Source of the DNA: Micrasema longulum
Taxonomy: Eukaryota > Arthropoda > Insecta > Trichoptera > Brachycentridae
DNA: 64,000 nucleotides
Assembly: GCA_022494885.1 (NCBI GenBank)
Contig: JAGVSM010005045.1
Span: 41,390-105,389, forward strand
Reading direction: 5' to 3'
Below are positions 1-11,455 of the stretch, piece by piece. The position numbers and the translations under genes are program-made. Every line of letters begins with the position of its first letter. Position 1 is the first letter of the stretch. The notes below the pieces were generated by a model that worked only from the letters and a program-made list of their open reading frames with translations, did not search any database and was not told the origin of the DNA.

Positions 1-438
1 CCGTGACGTACGCTTCCCCTTGTTTCATATCGATTTACCTACCCAAAACTTAAAGATGAGGGGGTCTTCGTAATAGATCGATAGAATTTTTCTAAAATAT
101 ACCGACGGTATGACGTTCTTATCATCATAATTGAAATCTAGTTTCCCTATTGTTAAGATGCTTACCACATACACATGAGGTTTATAATTCATTTACCGAT
201 GAGATCACAATGTTAAAAAAATAAGGTGAAGCCTAGAGATTTCGAGCTGTAATTTATTTTTGTTATTTTATTTTTCTATTTTTTAAACTTTTTTATATAG
301 CTTATTGACTAGAAGTGATGCTAAAAAGTTCAGTCGTTAATTTTTATTTTATTTTAATGATTATGAAGGTAAGGTGATTTTTACGCTTCAAGTACCATAG
401 CAGGAACAGCAAAATATTGCATTAAGGAAATATTAAGG
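1..438. other. Unassigned AT-rich sequence
   Basis: I see no convincing coding potential, RNA gene or repeat match within the window in this stretch. Confidence 0.5.
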
Positions 439-631
439 CTGGTAAAACGCACGCAAAATGAGGAAATCATATGATTTGCCATTTAAAACTAATGTTTATT
501 TTTAATTGCGTAATAATAAAAACAGAAACTTGATAAAAACAATACTTTTAAAGATAGGTATTTCTTCAAAAAAAAAAATGTTTTAAATGGCACAATCGTA
601 TAATTTCCTTATTTTGCGTGCGTTTCACCAG
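439..631. mobile_element. Fold-back MITE with about 52-bp terminal inverted repeats
   Basis: The left arm (439-490) starts CTGGTAAAACGCACGCAAAA and the right arm (580-631) is its reverse complement at nearly 90 percent identity, ending TTGCGTGCGTTTCACCAG. About 90 bp of AT-rich spacer lies between. No coding sequence fits inside, so this is a non-autonomous fold-back element. I could not see a clear target-site duplication, so the superfamily is unknown. Confidence 0.7.
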
Positions 632-1054
632 ACTACAATCTTACAGCCCACCATCCACCCTCAGCTATTATAGAGTTCCAGGGGACTATTGGCTGCGCAT
701 GGAGGAAAGTTAGCAAAAATATTCCCTAGGAATACAAACTCTATGCAGATCAATGAGAATGTAGAATGATGTATGGAGAGAGGACTCAAGATCCCCTCAA
801 CGCCTCTGTTTTTTTTAAATTTAAAATAAAGTATTTAAAAAATATACTAACAATTTACACACATCAAAAATAATGTCTTAATACTATAGTAACACAAAAC
901 ACAAAATATTTTATTTGAAGTTAAGTAATTACTTTTAAAAAAATGAATGATAAGAATATACTGTACTGTTGGAAAAAATTCAAAAACATGAGTAGATAAA
1001 CGAAAATAATACATATTTAACATTTACAAAGAAACAAAATGAAGGTACGTCGTA
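632..1054. other. Unassigned sequence
   Basis: Mixed AT-rich sequence with a few less AT-rich patches (640-800). No frame, RNA or repeat could be supported. Confidence 0.45.
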
Positions 1055-1315
1055 ATCATCATCATCATTCCCTTTCCTCGCCTAATAGTGAATAGAGCAT
1101 TGCATTGGTACACCAATCGCAACGTGTATTGTTCATTTTTGTTACGTGAATGTAAGATGAGGTCTTACGCTTCATGTATCAGTCCAGGGGCTATGAAATA
1201 TTATACTGTAAAAACACCCTTTCAAATAAAGATTGAATAACAGCCATGTCGGGGTTCGAACCTAAGACCTCTTGCATGGTAGGCAAACGCGCTGACTATA
1301 AACCATGAGGCTGAC
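1055..1315 (-). mobile_element. SINE-B copy (tRNA-derived), full length
   Basis: Read on the minus strand it starts with a tRNA-like head containing an A-box-like stretch and a B box (GGTTCGAACC type, near 1254-1264), then the family body with the conserved words GTGTTTTTACAGTATAAT and CCTGGACTG, and ends in a (GAT)n-like tail seen on the plus strand as ATCATCATCATC at 1055-1067. The same head, body and tail recur about a dozen times in this window. As a SINE it would be transcribed by RNA polymerase III and mobilised by a LINE; no protein is encoded. Confidence 0.85.
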
Positions 1316-1449
1316 AAAAGTATGAAATATTATACTGTAAAAACACCCTTTCAAATAAAGATTGAATAACAGCCATGTCGGGGTTCGAACCTAAGACCTC
1401 TTGCATGGTAGGCAAACGCGCTGACTATAAACCATGAGGCTGACAAAAG
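1192..1449 (-). repeat. Tandem 129-bp duplication of the SINE-B head half
   Basis: Positions 1192-1320 are repeated by 1321-1449 with no difference that I can find. Each unit holds the SINE-B tRNA-like head, part of its body and a few flanking bases (CTGACAAAAG). The identity implies a recent unequal exchange or slippage event rather than two SINE insertions. Confidence 0.9.
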
Positions 1450-2461
1450 TACGAGTATATACTAATTACCAACAAACAAAACACAGTAATTTACAATGAG
1501 AGAACGGCCTTGAATAAAGAACAACTCTCTGAGTGAACAGAAGCAGAGGATCCGAATACTATCCCCGTAGGGAGACGATTAAACAAGAGAACGTATTCGC
1601 CCCGCTAGGAAGAAATCACAGTTTTTACTTTATCAGCAACCCACAGGAACAGTTGCCTGTCCATCCATATCAACCGTGTTAAACCCCCTTTAATACAAAT
1701 ATTTCACGTCAAATTTGCCAGGAATTTCCAGGGTTTTATTTCTATTTTACACAGAACTGTATTTTCCAACCTCACGGACACAGACAAAACGGTAATCACT
1801 TTATTCTGAACTTAGTTTGGTAATGATTTCAGAAATATATTTTTTTTAAATCTCCGTACCTTTTTTTTCTAGAAAATTGTACAATTAGATTTCTTTGATT
1901 CCACGGGGAAAGTAATGATCCTCAATCCTACGCTTTGAGGTATCTCCATCTGAATTTTGTAACTGAAGGTATTTTAATTATTCACCGAGGGAACTTCAAC
2001 CTTAGCAGCAGTTTGTAAAACAAAGTTATATTGGTTAACGAAATTGTAAAAGTTTTACAAGCACTATAATATGCCGAAAGAGAGCGTGCTTTGGGTGCAA
2101 ACAAGGGCGAGTCCGTTTCACTTTTTGCTTTTTTCCACGAGGAGGCAACTTTCATATGTATACATTAATAACGCTGACAGAAGCGAAGTTACGTCATTTT
2201 ACGACATAGAAATGCCTTTGACTGGCAGCGTGTACGCCACGTTGTGATTTTCCCTTTTCAAACAAAGTATTTTAAACATTTGGTCAGTATTTTACCTTTT
2301 CCTCATAAAAAATATTGTCATATTTATGTTTTAAACACGGAATTATTATTATTTTTTTCAATTTTAAATTAGTACGATTTTTTGAAATACTGTCGAGTAA
2401 AAAAAAAACATGCTTATTCATAACGAATTTTTTTTTTGAGATTGCGGAATTCCTTGCCTAT
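1450..2461. other. Unassigned sequence
   Basis: No supported gene. Open frames here are short and low in complexity (runs of F, K, I). Confidence 0.45.
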
Positions 2462-2660
2462 CAAACATTAGTCAAGAGTTCCAGAGCATACTCCTTCCGC
2501 TCCTTGATTATGCAGATGTGTGTTACCCAGAGTCTAATTCTGAACTGCTTGATAAGTTGGAATGATTGCAGAATGTTTGCCTACGTTATTTATCCAATCT
2601 TCGCAAAGTTGACCGCAAAACCGAATTTAGCACATAACTACACTGCTCTGCCTCAGAAAT
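2462..2660 (+). pseudogene. LINE ORF2 C-terminal fragment (YADV/LRK group)
   Basis: In the frame starting near 2488 the translation reads SILLPLLDYADVCYP, then LLDKLE, a stop, LQNVCLRYLSNLRKVD. This is the segment after the reverse transcriptase thumb of Jockey-superfamily LINEs, where LP-x-LDYADV and LQN-x-C-x-RY-x-x-LRK recur. The 61-kb copy shows the same motifs. It lacks all catalytic domains and holds at least one in-frame stop, so it is a dead fragment, plus-strand sense. Confidence 0.75.
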
Positions 2661-2780
2661 AATTAATGTTAATAAATTAAAAAAGTTTTGTGGAATTAGG
2701 TGAGTTTGGAAAAGAAGAGGAACAGGAACCAGGAAAGAAATATAATATATAAATATAAATAAATTAAAAATATTAAAAAA
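2661..2780. other. AT-rich stretch after the LINE fragment
   Basis: AT-rich with AATATATAAATATAAATAAA words, plausibly the decayed 3' tail of the preceding LINE. This is inference. Confidence 0.3.
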
Positions 2781-2784
2781 TTAA

Positions 2785-3125
2785 GGAAAGTTACGGCTTT
2801 TTCAAATTATTTTTACCTTGCTTATAATAAACAAGGTTTTTATTTCAAAAAGAGAATTTTTCTGCAGTTATATTACTTTAAATTTTAGCTAATATTTTGG
2901 GATCAGGAAATATGTTCTAGAGTTGGCCAATCAGGAACTTCTCAGCGTTTGTTCGTGTAAAGAGGAAACCACTTAAAACTCTCTAGGAGAAGCCGGCCTG
3001 CCAAACAGTAGTCAACAGTCAACAGGCCTTCCGTTCCACTACAAGCATTTTGTGTGTTCGGCATTTTGTTCCCTACTTTGGTTTATTTTACCAATTGCCT
3101 GCACTATATTAACCATGTATGATGA
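2785..3125 (-). pseudogene. 3' fragment of an RNase-H-type LINE, copy 1
   Basis: On the minus strand the words YMVN, IGKINQSR and, further on, AGRLLLESFKWF can be read with frame changes. The DNA parallels 9545-9846 over its whole length (shared words such as GTAAAGAGGAAACCAC, AGCCGGCCTG and TTTGGTTTATTTTACCAAT). The 57.7-kb copy connects this sequence to an RNase H-like domain, so I infer it is the extreme C-terminus plus 3' end of that LINE family. Confidence 0.6.
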
Positions 3126-4255
3126 TATATGTATGGGAAGTTACAAGTTACAAGTTTCAAAAGATATACATATAGTAATGTTTCAGGCGTTTCTTAAAAA
3201 GGGTTCTGAGAAAGTGCGTTCTTTTATTATATGTTACAAATGCTTGGTCTATCGCATCGTTTCGTGGGATGGCAATGATTTTTGTTAAAAACACACATAA
3301 ATAAGTAGACAGACTGTCATTAAAAAGCGGCTGGATTTTATAGCAATGTTTTATTTTTGAAATTATTTTTGTATATATATTGTTTATAAGTTAAAGTATA
3401 ACTAGTTGTTCAAGTTTTATTTGTACAACTATCTAAACAAATATATTACATTACATATGAAGACGTAGCTCATTCCATTTAAAAGTCCAGCTCTTTTGAC
3501 AGAAACCGAATTGTTTAAACCTATGTTCTTTGTCGAGGATTGGAAAGTATTCTGTCCAGAGAAAAGTTTTGCGATAAACCATGATCAGAAAGATAAATTA
3601 AATTCCCAGCAAGATATTTTGCAATACATTATTACAATGTACTTAAGAAAAATGTTTGCAAATGGTTGCTGCATATCGATGGGGACGAGGTTGTCAATTT
3701 TTTTTAAGTTCGCGATTAGCAATTACCAAAAATTGACAAATCTGCTTTCCTTCGATACTTTTACTTTTATTTGCTTTTTATAAATCTTGATATTTTTATG
3801 TTTTTTTCATTACGTATTTTTGCATTATTTAATTTAGTACTGTATCTTATTTGGCATATTATTTATTACTTCTATTTCTTACTACAATGCAAAGTGAGTT
3901 TCTAGAAATCATATCTCAATAATCCTTTAAATTGTGTTTTTATATAATATTCTTTTTCTATTGATTTCAATGATATTACTGTTTTTTTTTTTTTTTAATA
4001 CTACTATATTTTACTTTTTTACTTTTATTTTGTTGATTTCATTGACACTGTTATTTTGTATATTTGATTATGTATGAATCTAAATATATAATTTACATTT
4101 AAATATTTATGTCTGATTTTCTTTTTAAAATGGTATTCTTTGGAATTTTGTTATTTATTACTTATATTTTTTTTCTGGATTGTTATTATATTGCATCACA
4201 TGTCGTTTTATTTGAATCTGATCAATTTTACTGTGTATTTTTTATTGTTATTATT
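3126..4255. other. Unassigned AT-rich sequence
   Basis: Very AT-rich with long T runs (3980-4070). A 95-codon open frame at 3496-3783 has no recognisable motif and ends in low-complexity F/L. I do not support a gene. Confidence 0.4.
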
Positions 4256-4345
4256 TTGGCTTGACACGGACACAATCTAAAAAGCCTTATAAGTTTACTC
4301 ATATTTAAACGAGTTTAATTTTGAATGAATAAATAAATAAACTAT
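4256..4345 (+). repeat. Probable retroposon 3' end
   Basis: The stretch ends in GAATAAATAAATAAAC, the same kind of A-rich tail that closes the clear LINE copies at 20.2, 44.6 and 53.5 kb. The sequence upstream is too decayed to name a family. Confidence 0.35.
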
Positions 4346-5328
4346 TATGCTGGTATTTAATTGCTTTATAAAGCATAACTGATTTTCAAGCTTTTCCATT
4401 TTCTTTATTGACAACTTTAAAGAAGAAATAAAAAATCAAGTACCTCGTGTGAAAATTCAATTTCGTTTAAGGTTTCGTAACTTCCTGCCATTTCCCAAGT
4501 AACTTCATTCCGTTTGTTGCATTTATTAATACTATTACTTCTTATTTCTAGGTATGAGCAAAATATATCCAGGTGAAGGGTAAGTTTTAAACAAATATAT
4601 TTCTTTAGGAAAATAATATTTATTTTCAGTATTAATGTTGATTAAGTTAAATGGTGCTGTAAAGTATAATTTTGTAAATAGTTGATTAGATTTCGATTTA
4701 TTTCATTGTCAATTTGGTATTTAACAAGATGACCGATTGTAGTTCCAAAAACAAAAAAAATAACCAACAAGCTGTTTCCCCGTAAAAGTTGGCAAAGAGC
4801 CATATCATCGATAACACTGCAATACTGAGTAACCTTGTTTTTTTTTTTACGAAAATGCTTTGCTAAATTAAAATCGTCAAAGGGACGGGACTGAGAGCCG
4901 TTTGTTTTGACTATTTATATTTTTACTCTAAATAATAAAAGTTTTCCTTGTACTTCAGCGGTATTTTTGGTTGAATAAAATCGTAAGCAATATATCAACA
5001 GGACGTTTTTTAGGATCCCCTGCCAAAAAGATTTTTTATAGTTACGCGGTATTGCAGTATCACAAACGATATCACTCGGTTTTCGCGGCTTACGCACGAG
5101 CGTCTATTATTATTATTATTCCGGTTTTAAATTAAATAATCCCGTTGAAATAAATGCTTACATATAATTCTACTGTAAGTTTAATATCTATTTATTATAT
5201 AATATAATATGTAAATAATATGTATTTTAGCTAGCTCAAAAGAGATGTAACTGTTAGATAGTTAAAAATTCTGCATTTAAAACATTGAATGAAAACAATC
5301 GCATCAAACATATTCTTTACAATTTTAT
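4346..5328. other. Unassigned sequence, with one strong splice-site-like pair
   Basis: No gene supported. At 4540-4585 a pyrimidine-rich tract ending TTTCTAG is followed 28 bases later by GGTAAGT, a strong donor match. Taken alone it could be chance in AT-rich DNA. Confidence 0.35.
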
Positions 5329-6703
5329 TTAACCCTTAGCACCACACGCTATTTCTGGCCACGCATTTACACACGTGGGGGAGCATGGTCCCCCAAAAAG
5401 AAAAATCCAAACAAAAACAAATTAAATAGTTTTTTATAAATGTCATCAGTATTTATTGTAAAAACTATTATATTATATAAAAAAAAAAATTTAAATTTTA
5501 TTTATTATATTAATTTTAAACTTAAAAATAGACATTTCTAGCGTCAAACAAAATAAGTTACAAAAAACACGTAAATTTTAAGAGTTAACTTTAGAAAACA
5601 GTTATGTATTGAAATTAAGAATAAATACAAAAATCATGTCTTTTTTGTAGTTCCTTTCATTTTATGAATTACAAAACATACATAAAAATCTATAAAAATA
5701 CTTAAAACATCTAAAATCACAAGGGAATGCACATAGTACTTAGCAAATATAAAAAATCAGTCAAGTTTAGGAACCTTATTTCAATCTCAATATTTTCTAT
5801 CAAAATAATGTTTATAGTCTAATTAATATTTTTCCTGGCAGTCGGCACATATTTTTACGTCTGCAAAATAATTAAAACACACATTTTTCATACATTTGGA
5901 GCACACTCTTGGAAAATTGCTGTCTTTGAGTCGTGGGCACAAATGACATTGCGATTTCTTAGGTCTCTTATTTTGACTCGGTCCTTGTGCAGGTTAATCT
6001 TCAGGTAGCTCAACACCAACCTCACGGAGAAACTTGTCAATCATATCCTCAGTAAAAAGACAAGACCATATTTTCAATGAATACGTTTAATTCTTGGCTG
6101 GTGCAGGACCTCTAAGACCAATTAATGAATAATAATTTTATGTGCTGGTACCCGTGATTGCAATATGGTGGTACTTTCGACCATTTATATCTCTTTCTGC
6201 CATAAAAAGTAATGCTGTTTTGGCTTTGTTCATCGTTGTCACTTGAGTCTTCGTTTTCAGGGATACTTTTCGCTTTTTCTTCATTTTCGGTATTGTAATC
6301 ACTGATTTCAGACTCCGCGTCACTCAAACCCGATGATGGTTAAGGAAAAATGCCCTCATTTACGTTTTCCTCAGAATTTAAGTCATTCAACAGATCTTTT
6401 ATCTGCAGGAGATTCAAAATTTCATCCATAGTTCACCACAAACCTACAAAAAACAAATAAATAAGTAAATGAAACTACAAATAAACTAACGTAATTACAC
6501 TCGTGGGAGACTAGGCTCCCCCATCGACTCGTACCTCTTGAACTAAGCACAGCAGCCGGGTGCGCGTCCACTCCCGGCGAGACCGTGGGCGGCACTGTGA
6601 ATACACGAACACTCAACCGCGTTACGTTTCAAACACTTAAAATATTTGCTAAAATGTAAGTGGTGGGAGAGCCTACTCCCCCGCGTGTGGTGTTAAGGGT
6701 TAA
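5329..6703 (-). mobile_element. Complete, internally deleted piggyBac-like DNA transposon
   Basis: The element (5333-6699) is flanked by TTAA at 5329-5332 and 6700-6703, the duplicated target of piggyBac transposons. Its ends are CCCTTAGCACCACACGC and the complement of CCCTTAACACCACACGC, a 17-bp terminal inverted repeat with one mismatch. Subterminal GC-rich repeats (GGGGGAGC, CTCCCCC) lie near both ends. The interior carries only the start and end of a transposase on the minus strand. Intact ends mean it could be moved in trans by a full-length relative, but it encodes no complete enzyme. Confidence 0.93.
5823..6429 (-). pseudogene. piggyBac-like transposase remnant: N-terminus joined to Cys-rich C-terminus
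   Basis: The reading starts with MDEILNLLQIKDLLND at 6429, meets a stop (EGIFP*), then runs through an acidic stretch (SDAESEISDY) to FYGRKRYKWSKVPP, a motif typical of the piggyBac N-terminal region. After frameshifts come IWS-x-LFTEDMID and directly FLREVGVELPED. The catalytic core with the DDD triad is missing. The end has CHLC, CSKC and CADC pairs (5830-5935), the zinc-binding C-terminal domain of the family. At roughly 180 codons against the usual 550-600 it cannot be functional. Confidence 0.88.
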
Positions 6704-8110
6704 AGTCTAATAGTTTACACACACAACACATATGTTTTTTTTATTTACGGTTTTATTTGCGTTTTAGAAATTCATCAAAACTAAGACGTATTATATTTAT
6801 AATAAATAATATGTGCTTATTATTATTGTTTTTGTCATTCCATGTCTGGGTGGATTGAAACATGTGTGTTAATCAGAACCAGAACCCTGGATGAGATGAA
6901 GGAAAATGAGAAAATGAGAAAATGCGGGTGCGGGGCGAGAAATAGCGGAAAGCGAAGCCCTAGGGCTAATACGATATTTTTGAGCGGAGTGGACTGTATT
7001 TTAATTTAAATGGAATAAATTAATATCCTCGAAATGCGGTTTACAGTATCGATTGGTCACAACCACAATAAATAAGAAGGATTAAGAATGGAAGCTGCTA
7101 ACCTGGTTTGTTCCTGATGGAATTACTGTGGTCTGACTGGTCACTTGCGAGCGGTACCAACACTAGGACAGTCCCCCAATTTGGAGTTGAACTTTGGTGG
7201 TTGGTGAAAACAAAGTCTATAATGCGACAAACGTTCAACAAAATAAATGCGTAATTTACGACACGAGGTCATATTGTGGCGGGTGATCAAAGAATACTAA
7301 GAGGGGAAGTGAACAGTGGTTGTGGGTACAAAGGATGTAGAAGTTGTGACAATACTTGAACAATGCACACCCACATAATTTGCAACCAAACTGCTTTACG
7401 GCCAGTAGTGATATTCTTGGTTTTCTCTACTCCCTAGAGAGTGATTCATTTGAAAAATTTTATTTTCATTACTCGACAACACTTTGTTTTATGTATATTT
7501 TTATATTTTATATATTTTTTTTTAAAGATTTTAAAAGATGTCAGAGGTTCTCTTCCGCTTATTTTCGATCAGTTCTGCCCATTGGTCCATTGACGGCAAG
7601 CAAACCGGAAACCTTTTATAACTCTCTCATCACTGGTTGATTCATATGAACTAGTGACGCGGTCTAAAGTAGTTCGTTCTTCTTTAAAAAAAATTTTATT
7701 ATCATTTCGTACATTTTCAAGAAACTTTGGTGAAAAATTTTATTTTCTAATTTTTACCGCGCGCAAGAAAACATTTATTGGATCCAATTTCCCGTCGCGC
7801 ATTAGCGTCGGGCCAAAGTTACTCATTGAGTATTTTCTAAAAAAAGTAATGTTCCCCGACATTTATGTTAAACTCTACAATGTTTTTTTTTTCTTTTGAA
7901 TATTTCTGGGAAAAACACAGCCAATTTCCATAGACAACGACGATAATATGCAATTAGAAAAAAACGAAGTAATTACATTTTTATGCAATCAAAAAATAAC
8001 AGTTTATTTATGAAAAAAGAAATAAACATTGCCTGCATCTACATAACTAGATTGAATAATAAAGTTTATTTATTTCAAAACATAATTTGTTTGTTTAAAT
8101 ATTTAAAAAA
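6704..8110. other. Unassigned sequence
   Basis: The stretch 6880-7350 is more complex and less AT-rich than its surroundings but shows no frame longer than a few tens of codons with recognisable motifs. A short (GAGAAAAT)n-like run lies at 6901-6925. Open frames at 7356-7640 and 7654-7899 look like chance. Confidence 0.4.
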
Positions 8111-8120
8111 ACATTATTTT

Positions 8121-8545
8121 TTTAAGCCATCACGCCGTTTCCCCTTAGGAGTAGGCAGAGATAATAGAACGCCATATCACTCTATCTTTCCATAAAGACC
8201 TCGCTTCCTCTACATTCATACATCTTCTCATGCACGTACGCCGATTATTCCTACTTTTGACATGTCCATCTTCAAGTATTTGATGGACTTGATCGTACCA
8301 TGTCTTTTTCGGTCTTCCTCGTTTTCTGCGTCCATCAACATTCGCATCGTAGATCCTTTTAGCCGTTTTTTCGCTGTCCATTCGCTCTACATGTCCAAAC
8401 CAACGCAGCACCCCTTTCTCAAATCTGTCGATAATGCATGTCTTAGCCTTACACACTTCACGGATCTCGACATTTGTGCACCTATCATACATCGTTTTAC
8501 CACACATTCGCCCGAGGGGTCGCATTTCGACAGTTTGACAGTTCG
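8121..8545 (-). pseudogene. RTE-like LINE, 5'-truncated C-terminus of ORF2
   Basis: The open frame on the minus strand (8576 to 8145) contains EMRPLGRMCGKTMYDRC, VLRWFGHVERMDSEK, RGRPKKTW, RRTCMRRCMNVEEA and ends DRVIWRSIISAYS. These are the C-terminal signatures of RTE-like LINE polyproteins common in arthropods. The copy begins after the reverse transcriptase domain, as expected for 5' truncation. The 3' UTR is short (GGGGAAACGGCGTGATGGC) and ends in an A-rich tail near 8121. The frame is open over 140 codons, so this is one of the younger LINE copies here. Confidence 0.9.
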
Positions 8546-8576
8546 ATTTTTTAAATACATAATTAAGTATTATCAC

Positions 8577-9069
8577 TTATATTGTTTGGAAACTAATAAT
8601 TCAGTCGTTTTCTCTGTATTTAATCTTTATTTTTTAATATAGATGTTTTTCATTGTTAACTATCTCTTTTCCAGATATAAATAAAAGTAATAAAATATCC
8701 CAAAAACCGTATATGAATCCATTTTCTGTCATCTAATGGCAGTATTTACTCTTTCAAGTGTTCATACGAATATATACGAAATTCGATATAAATTTGAGAA
8801 CTCTAGTCTATTTTTTAATTACTATTATCTCATACTGCTTTTTAATTTTTTTTTGCTATCATTAGTAGTCGGCATGACACAGAAAAGTTCGTTTTAAGTT
8901 TGACTGCTGGCTGTTACCTGTTTCGTTTGTTTTGGAGCGAATTTCTGTCGGCCTTCTCTAAACTGTATTTAAGACAACTTTTTGTACATTTCTCTAAAAT
9001 TAAAACATTTTCAGTAAATAAAGATATTTGTCTAATGAATTTAAACAATTCATTATTTTACTTATTCAA
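8577..9069. other. Unassigned sequence
   Basis: AT-rich; nothing supported. Confidence 0.45.
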
Positions 9070-9248
9070 CAACTGAGATAAAAAACATTTTAGAGAAGGT
9101 TTCATAGAAATCTAGGGATCTACGGGTCAGATCTACTTTACAGATTGTGTAACAAGTGGCCACTTAAACCAGCCAATGGCAGGTCATAAGCCCTGTAGAT
9201 GTCTAGTCTTCTATATTTTCTTCTCTTAAATGCTCTTCAGCTCTGTTG
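9070..9248. mobile_element. MITE of the CAACAGAG family, shortened copy
   Basis: Begins CAACTGAGATAAAAAACATT and ends AAATGCTCTTCAGCTCTGTTG, with the family words GTGGCCACTTAAACCAGCC, GGTCATAAGCCCTGTAGAT and TCTTCTCTTAAATG. It is the same family as the complete palindromic copy at 46353-46657, but much of the left arm and centre is lost. No clear target duplication. Confidence 0.75.
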
Positions 9249-9544
9249 ATTAAATATATTAATGTTTTTTTCTTTTCGTTATCAATATTTTTATATAAAT
9301 ATAAAGTCAATCCACTATAAAAAGGCACGTTGTTTAAATAATCTCCTTATTTTTTTTAAATTTTACTTAACAGATGCTCCCGGCGCAATGACGATTAGTT
9401 GATTTTTGTGAAGTATTAGGGGTGAAACTTTAATTTGTACGTGTAAGAGTCATCTGACTGAATTATTTTACCTACTTACAAGGCAACGCATGAAAATATG
9501 TTCTCGTTCGTATGTTTTTTATCTTTTTACATTTTTTTGTTGAA
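9249..9544. other. Unassigned sequence
   Basis: No feature supported. Confidence 0.4.
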
Positions 9545-9846
9545 TTTATTATTTACCTTTCTTATTATATACAAGGTATTTAATTCATAAAAGTGGATTT
9601 TTCTGCTTTTAAAATCTTTTTTTTATAAACGTTGGGATAAAGAAGGATATTCTTCGGTGAGCCAAAGAACTTCTCTATGATTTGCTCTAGTAAAGAGGAA
9701 ACCACGTTTAACTCTTCAGAAGCAGCCGGCCTGTTGACAGACATCGACAGGTCTTCTATTCCACTTTTAAAGTGCCCGGCATTTTGAATCCTAATTTGGT
9801 TTGTTTTACCAATGTCCTTCGCTAACTTGACCATGTAAGATACCAT
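9545..9846 (-). pseudogene. 3' fragment of an RNase-H-type LINE, copy 2
   Basis: An 88-codon frame on the minus strand reads MVKLAKDIGKTNQIR, then NAGHFKSGIEDLS, then NRPAASEELNVVSSLLEQI. The first part matches the end of the 57.7-kb copy (MAKLIQEIGKINQSRTQNA). The protein match between copies is stronger than expected by chance and all three copies are in the same orientation. The product is unknown beyond being a LINE C-terminus; there is no catalytic domain here. Confidence 0.65.
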
Positions 9847-10259
9847 AAGCTTTTTCTAGGACCAGTTGGTTTCTTAAAAAATATAACGAGTTTTTCAAAA
9901 TATTTTTAATATCTATCCGCAGCAGATGGAGCATAGGGCAAACTTAATGCTGCGTCTATCGGTAAACTGTTACACAAGCGTAGGGTTGATCGGCGTTAAG
10001 CTTTAAATACTAGTCTAGGCGCTTTAAATATTGCAATGTATAACTTTTTTTTTTATTAATATCATTTTTTTTATACCATAAAAGGGGACGCCAACTTCAT
10101 TCGTTGTCTTGCACATTATTACGACCATCATTAAACTGTCTCACTGATATTCTTACCATATTCTATTATAGGATTCACGACCAGAGTCGTCTGGTTCTGA
10201 GAATTACAAATAATGTATTGTCCTTTTAAGCCTGAAAAATATAGTCTAGCTACATTTTT
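9847..10259. other. Unassigned sequence
   Basis: No feature supported. 9915-10015 is slightly richer in GC. Confidence 0.4.
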
Positions 10260-10490
10260 AATCAACAGGCGCCGTGGCGCAGTTGGTTAAACGGCCAACT
10301 GTGAAACTGGCGTCGCGGGTTTGATTCCCGCCAGTTGCAAGAAAAATAAAATCGAAGAAAGTTTTTTTCTCAATTGGTCTGGACGTTGTGGTGTATTTTT
10401 CATTATCTCCTTACATATCCCCTCTATCTCACCTGCTAACAAGTCTCTAAATAGAGGCTTATCGGGTAATTCCTTTTTTTAAAAATCAAC
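10260..10490 (+). mobile_element. SINE-A copy 1 with 7-bp target duplication
   Basis: The SINE (10268-10483) opens with a tRNA-like head: GGCGCCGTGGCGCAGTTGG (A box) and GGGTTTGATTCCCGCC (B box). The body carries TTTTTCTCAATTGGTC and CACCTGCTAACAAG. AATCAAC occurs immediately before (10260-10266) and after (10484-10490), a likely target-site duplication. The arms do not fold into a convincing tRNA acceptor stem, so I call a SINE and not a tRNA gene. A second copy lies at 36938. Confidence 0.85.
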
Positions 10491-10716
10491 CGAAAAATCA
10501 CAGAAAAACTTTTTTTTTTCAACTTCTAATAAAATAATGGTATTTATCTTAAAGAAAAGGGATAACTAATAGCGTATTTTGTTATTATAAACCCTTATTT
10601 TTTGTACTAAAACCTTAGTTATAGGGTTTCTCAAATAACCGATTGAATTTATATCGAATTCCAGGAAGTACTGTAGTTATTAAAGTGTAGCCAGTCGCTA
10701 AATTTGGTGAATCTGA
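10491..10716. other. Unassigned sequence
   Basis: AT-rich; nothing supported. Confidence 0.4.
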
Positions 10717-10830
10717 GTTATAGTGTAAAAACATCTTATCAAATAATTATTTTTGTCAACCACGTCAGGAATCAAACCAGACACCCCTTGCGTGGCAGGC
10801 AACACGCCAACTGTTTAACACGATGCCGAT
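10717..10830 (-). mobile_element. SINE-B fragment (head half)
   Basis: On the minus strand: a degenerate tRNA-like head (GCCACGCAAGGGGTGTC, then a B box as GGTTTGATTCC) followed by GTTGACAAAAATAATTATTT and GTTTTTACAC. The body and tail downstream are missing or unrecognisable. Confidence 0.7.
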
Positions 10831-11455
10831 GCTTACATTTTATTTCTCAACTTACGTAATTTTACTTATACCAAAATTATGAATAATCTTTGAATGACGT
10901 TGAAAATAAATAGTAGGATTTAAACTTTGATATCGTGTACACCCTTGATTTGTATTTTCCGGAGAATGCTAATTTGATTATTGTTCTTAACACGAGTGAA
11001 TTGGAATGGAAGATATTCGTTAATTATAGCACAGCGTGATTATTATTCTAATTTAATGTTTTAACTAATTAATTGGCATTGTAAATAGCACCGTTTTTGT
11101 GCAAAACAGGATGGAAAATAACTATGTATGAGCACATTGTACGTTATCTCATGAATACCGTCCTATTTACGATGGTTTAAACTTAATTTCCAGCGCTTTG
11201 TATATTTAAGCCGATAGAAATATGTTTTTGGTTGATGAAATGAGATAAACGAACATATAGAGCTTTGATGAAATGAATCAGATATTTGTAAAATCAAAAT
11301 GATATTATACTGAAAATAAACTACTAAGAAACATGTTTTGTGCGATTTAAAGAGCGTAATGCATAACTTTCAAATTAACAATAATTCGTATTTCCTTACT
11401 CAATTATTCACATGTATATTGTACACACTCGTATATTATATATGGTTTTTATAAG
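10831..11455. other. Unassigned sequence
   Basis: AT-rich; no frame, RNA gene or internal repeat match. Confidence 0.45.

Noticed and set aside
3496..3783. 95-codon plus-strand gene
   Set aside because: No start context or motif and a low-complexity end.
10268..10340. tRNA gene
   Set aside because: The head of SINE-A has A and B boxes, but acceptor and anticodon arms pair poorly, the sequence continues into a shared SINE body, and a second copy with the same body exists at 36938.
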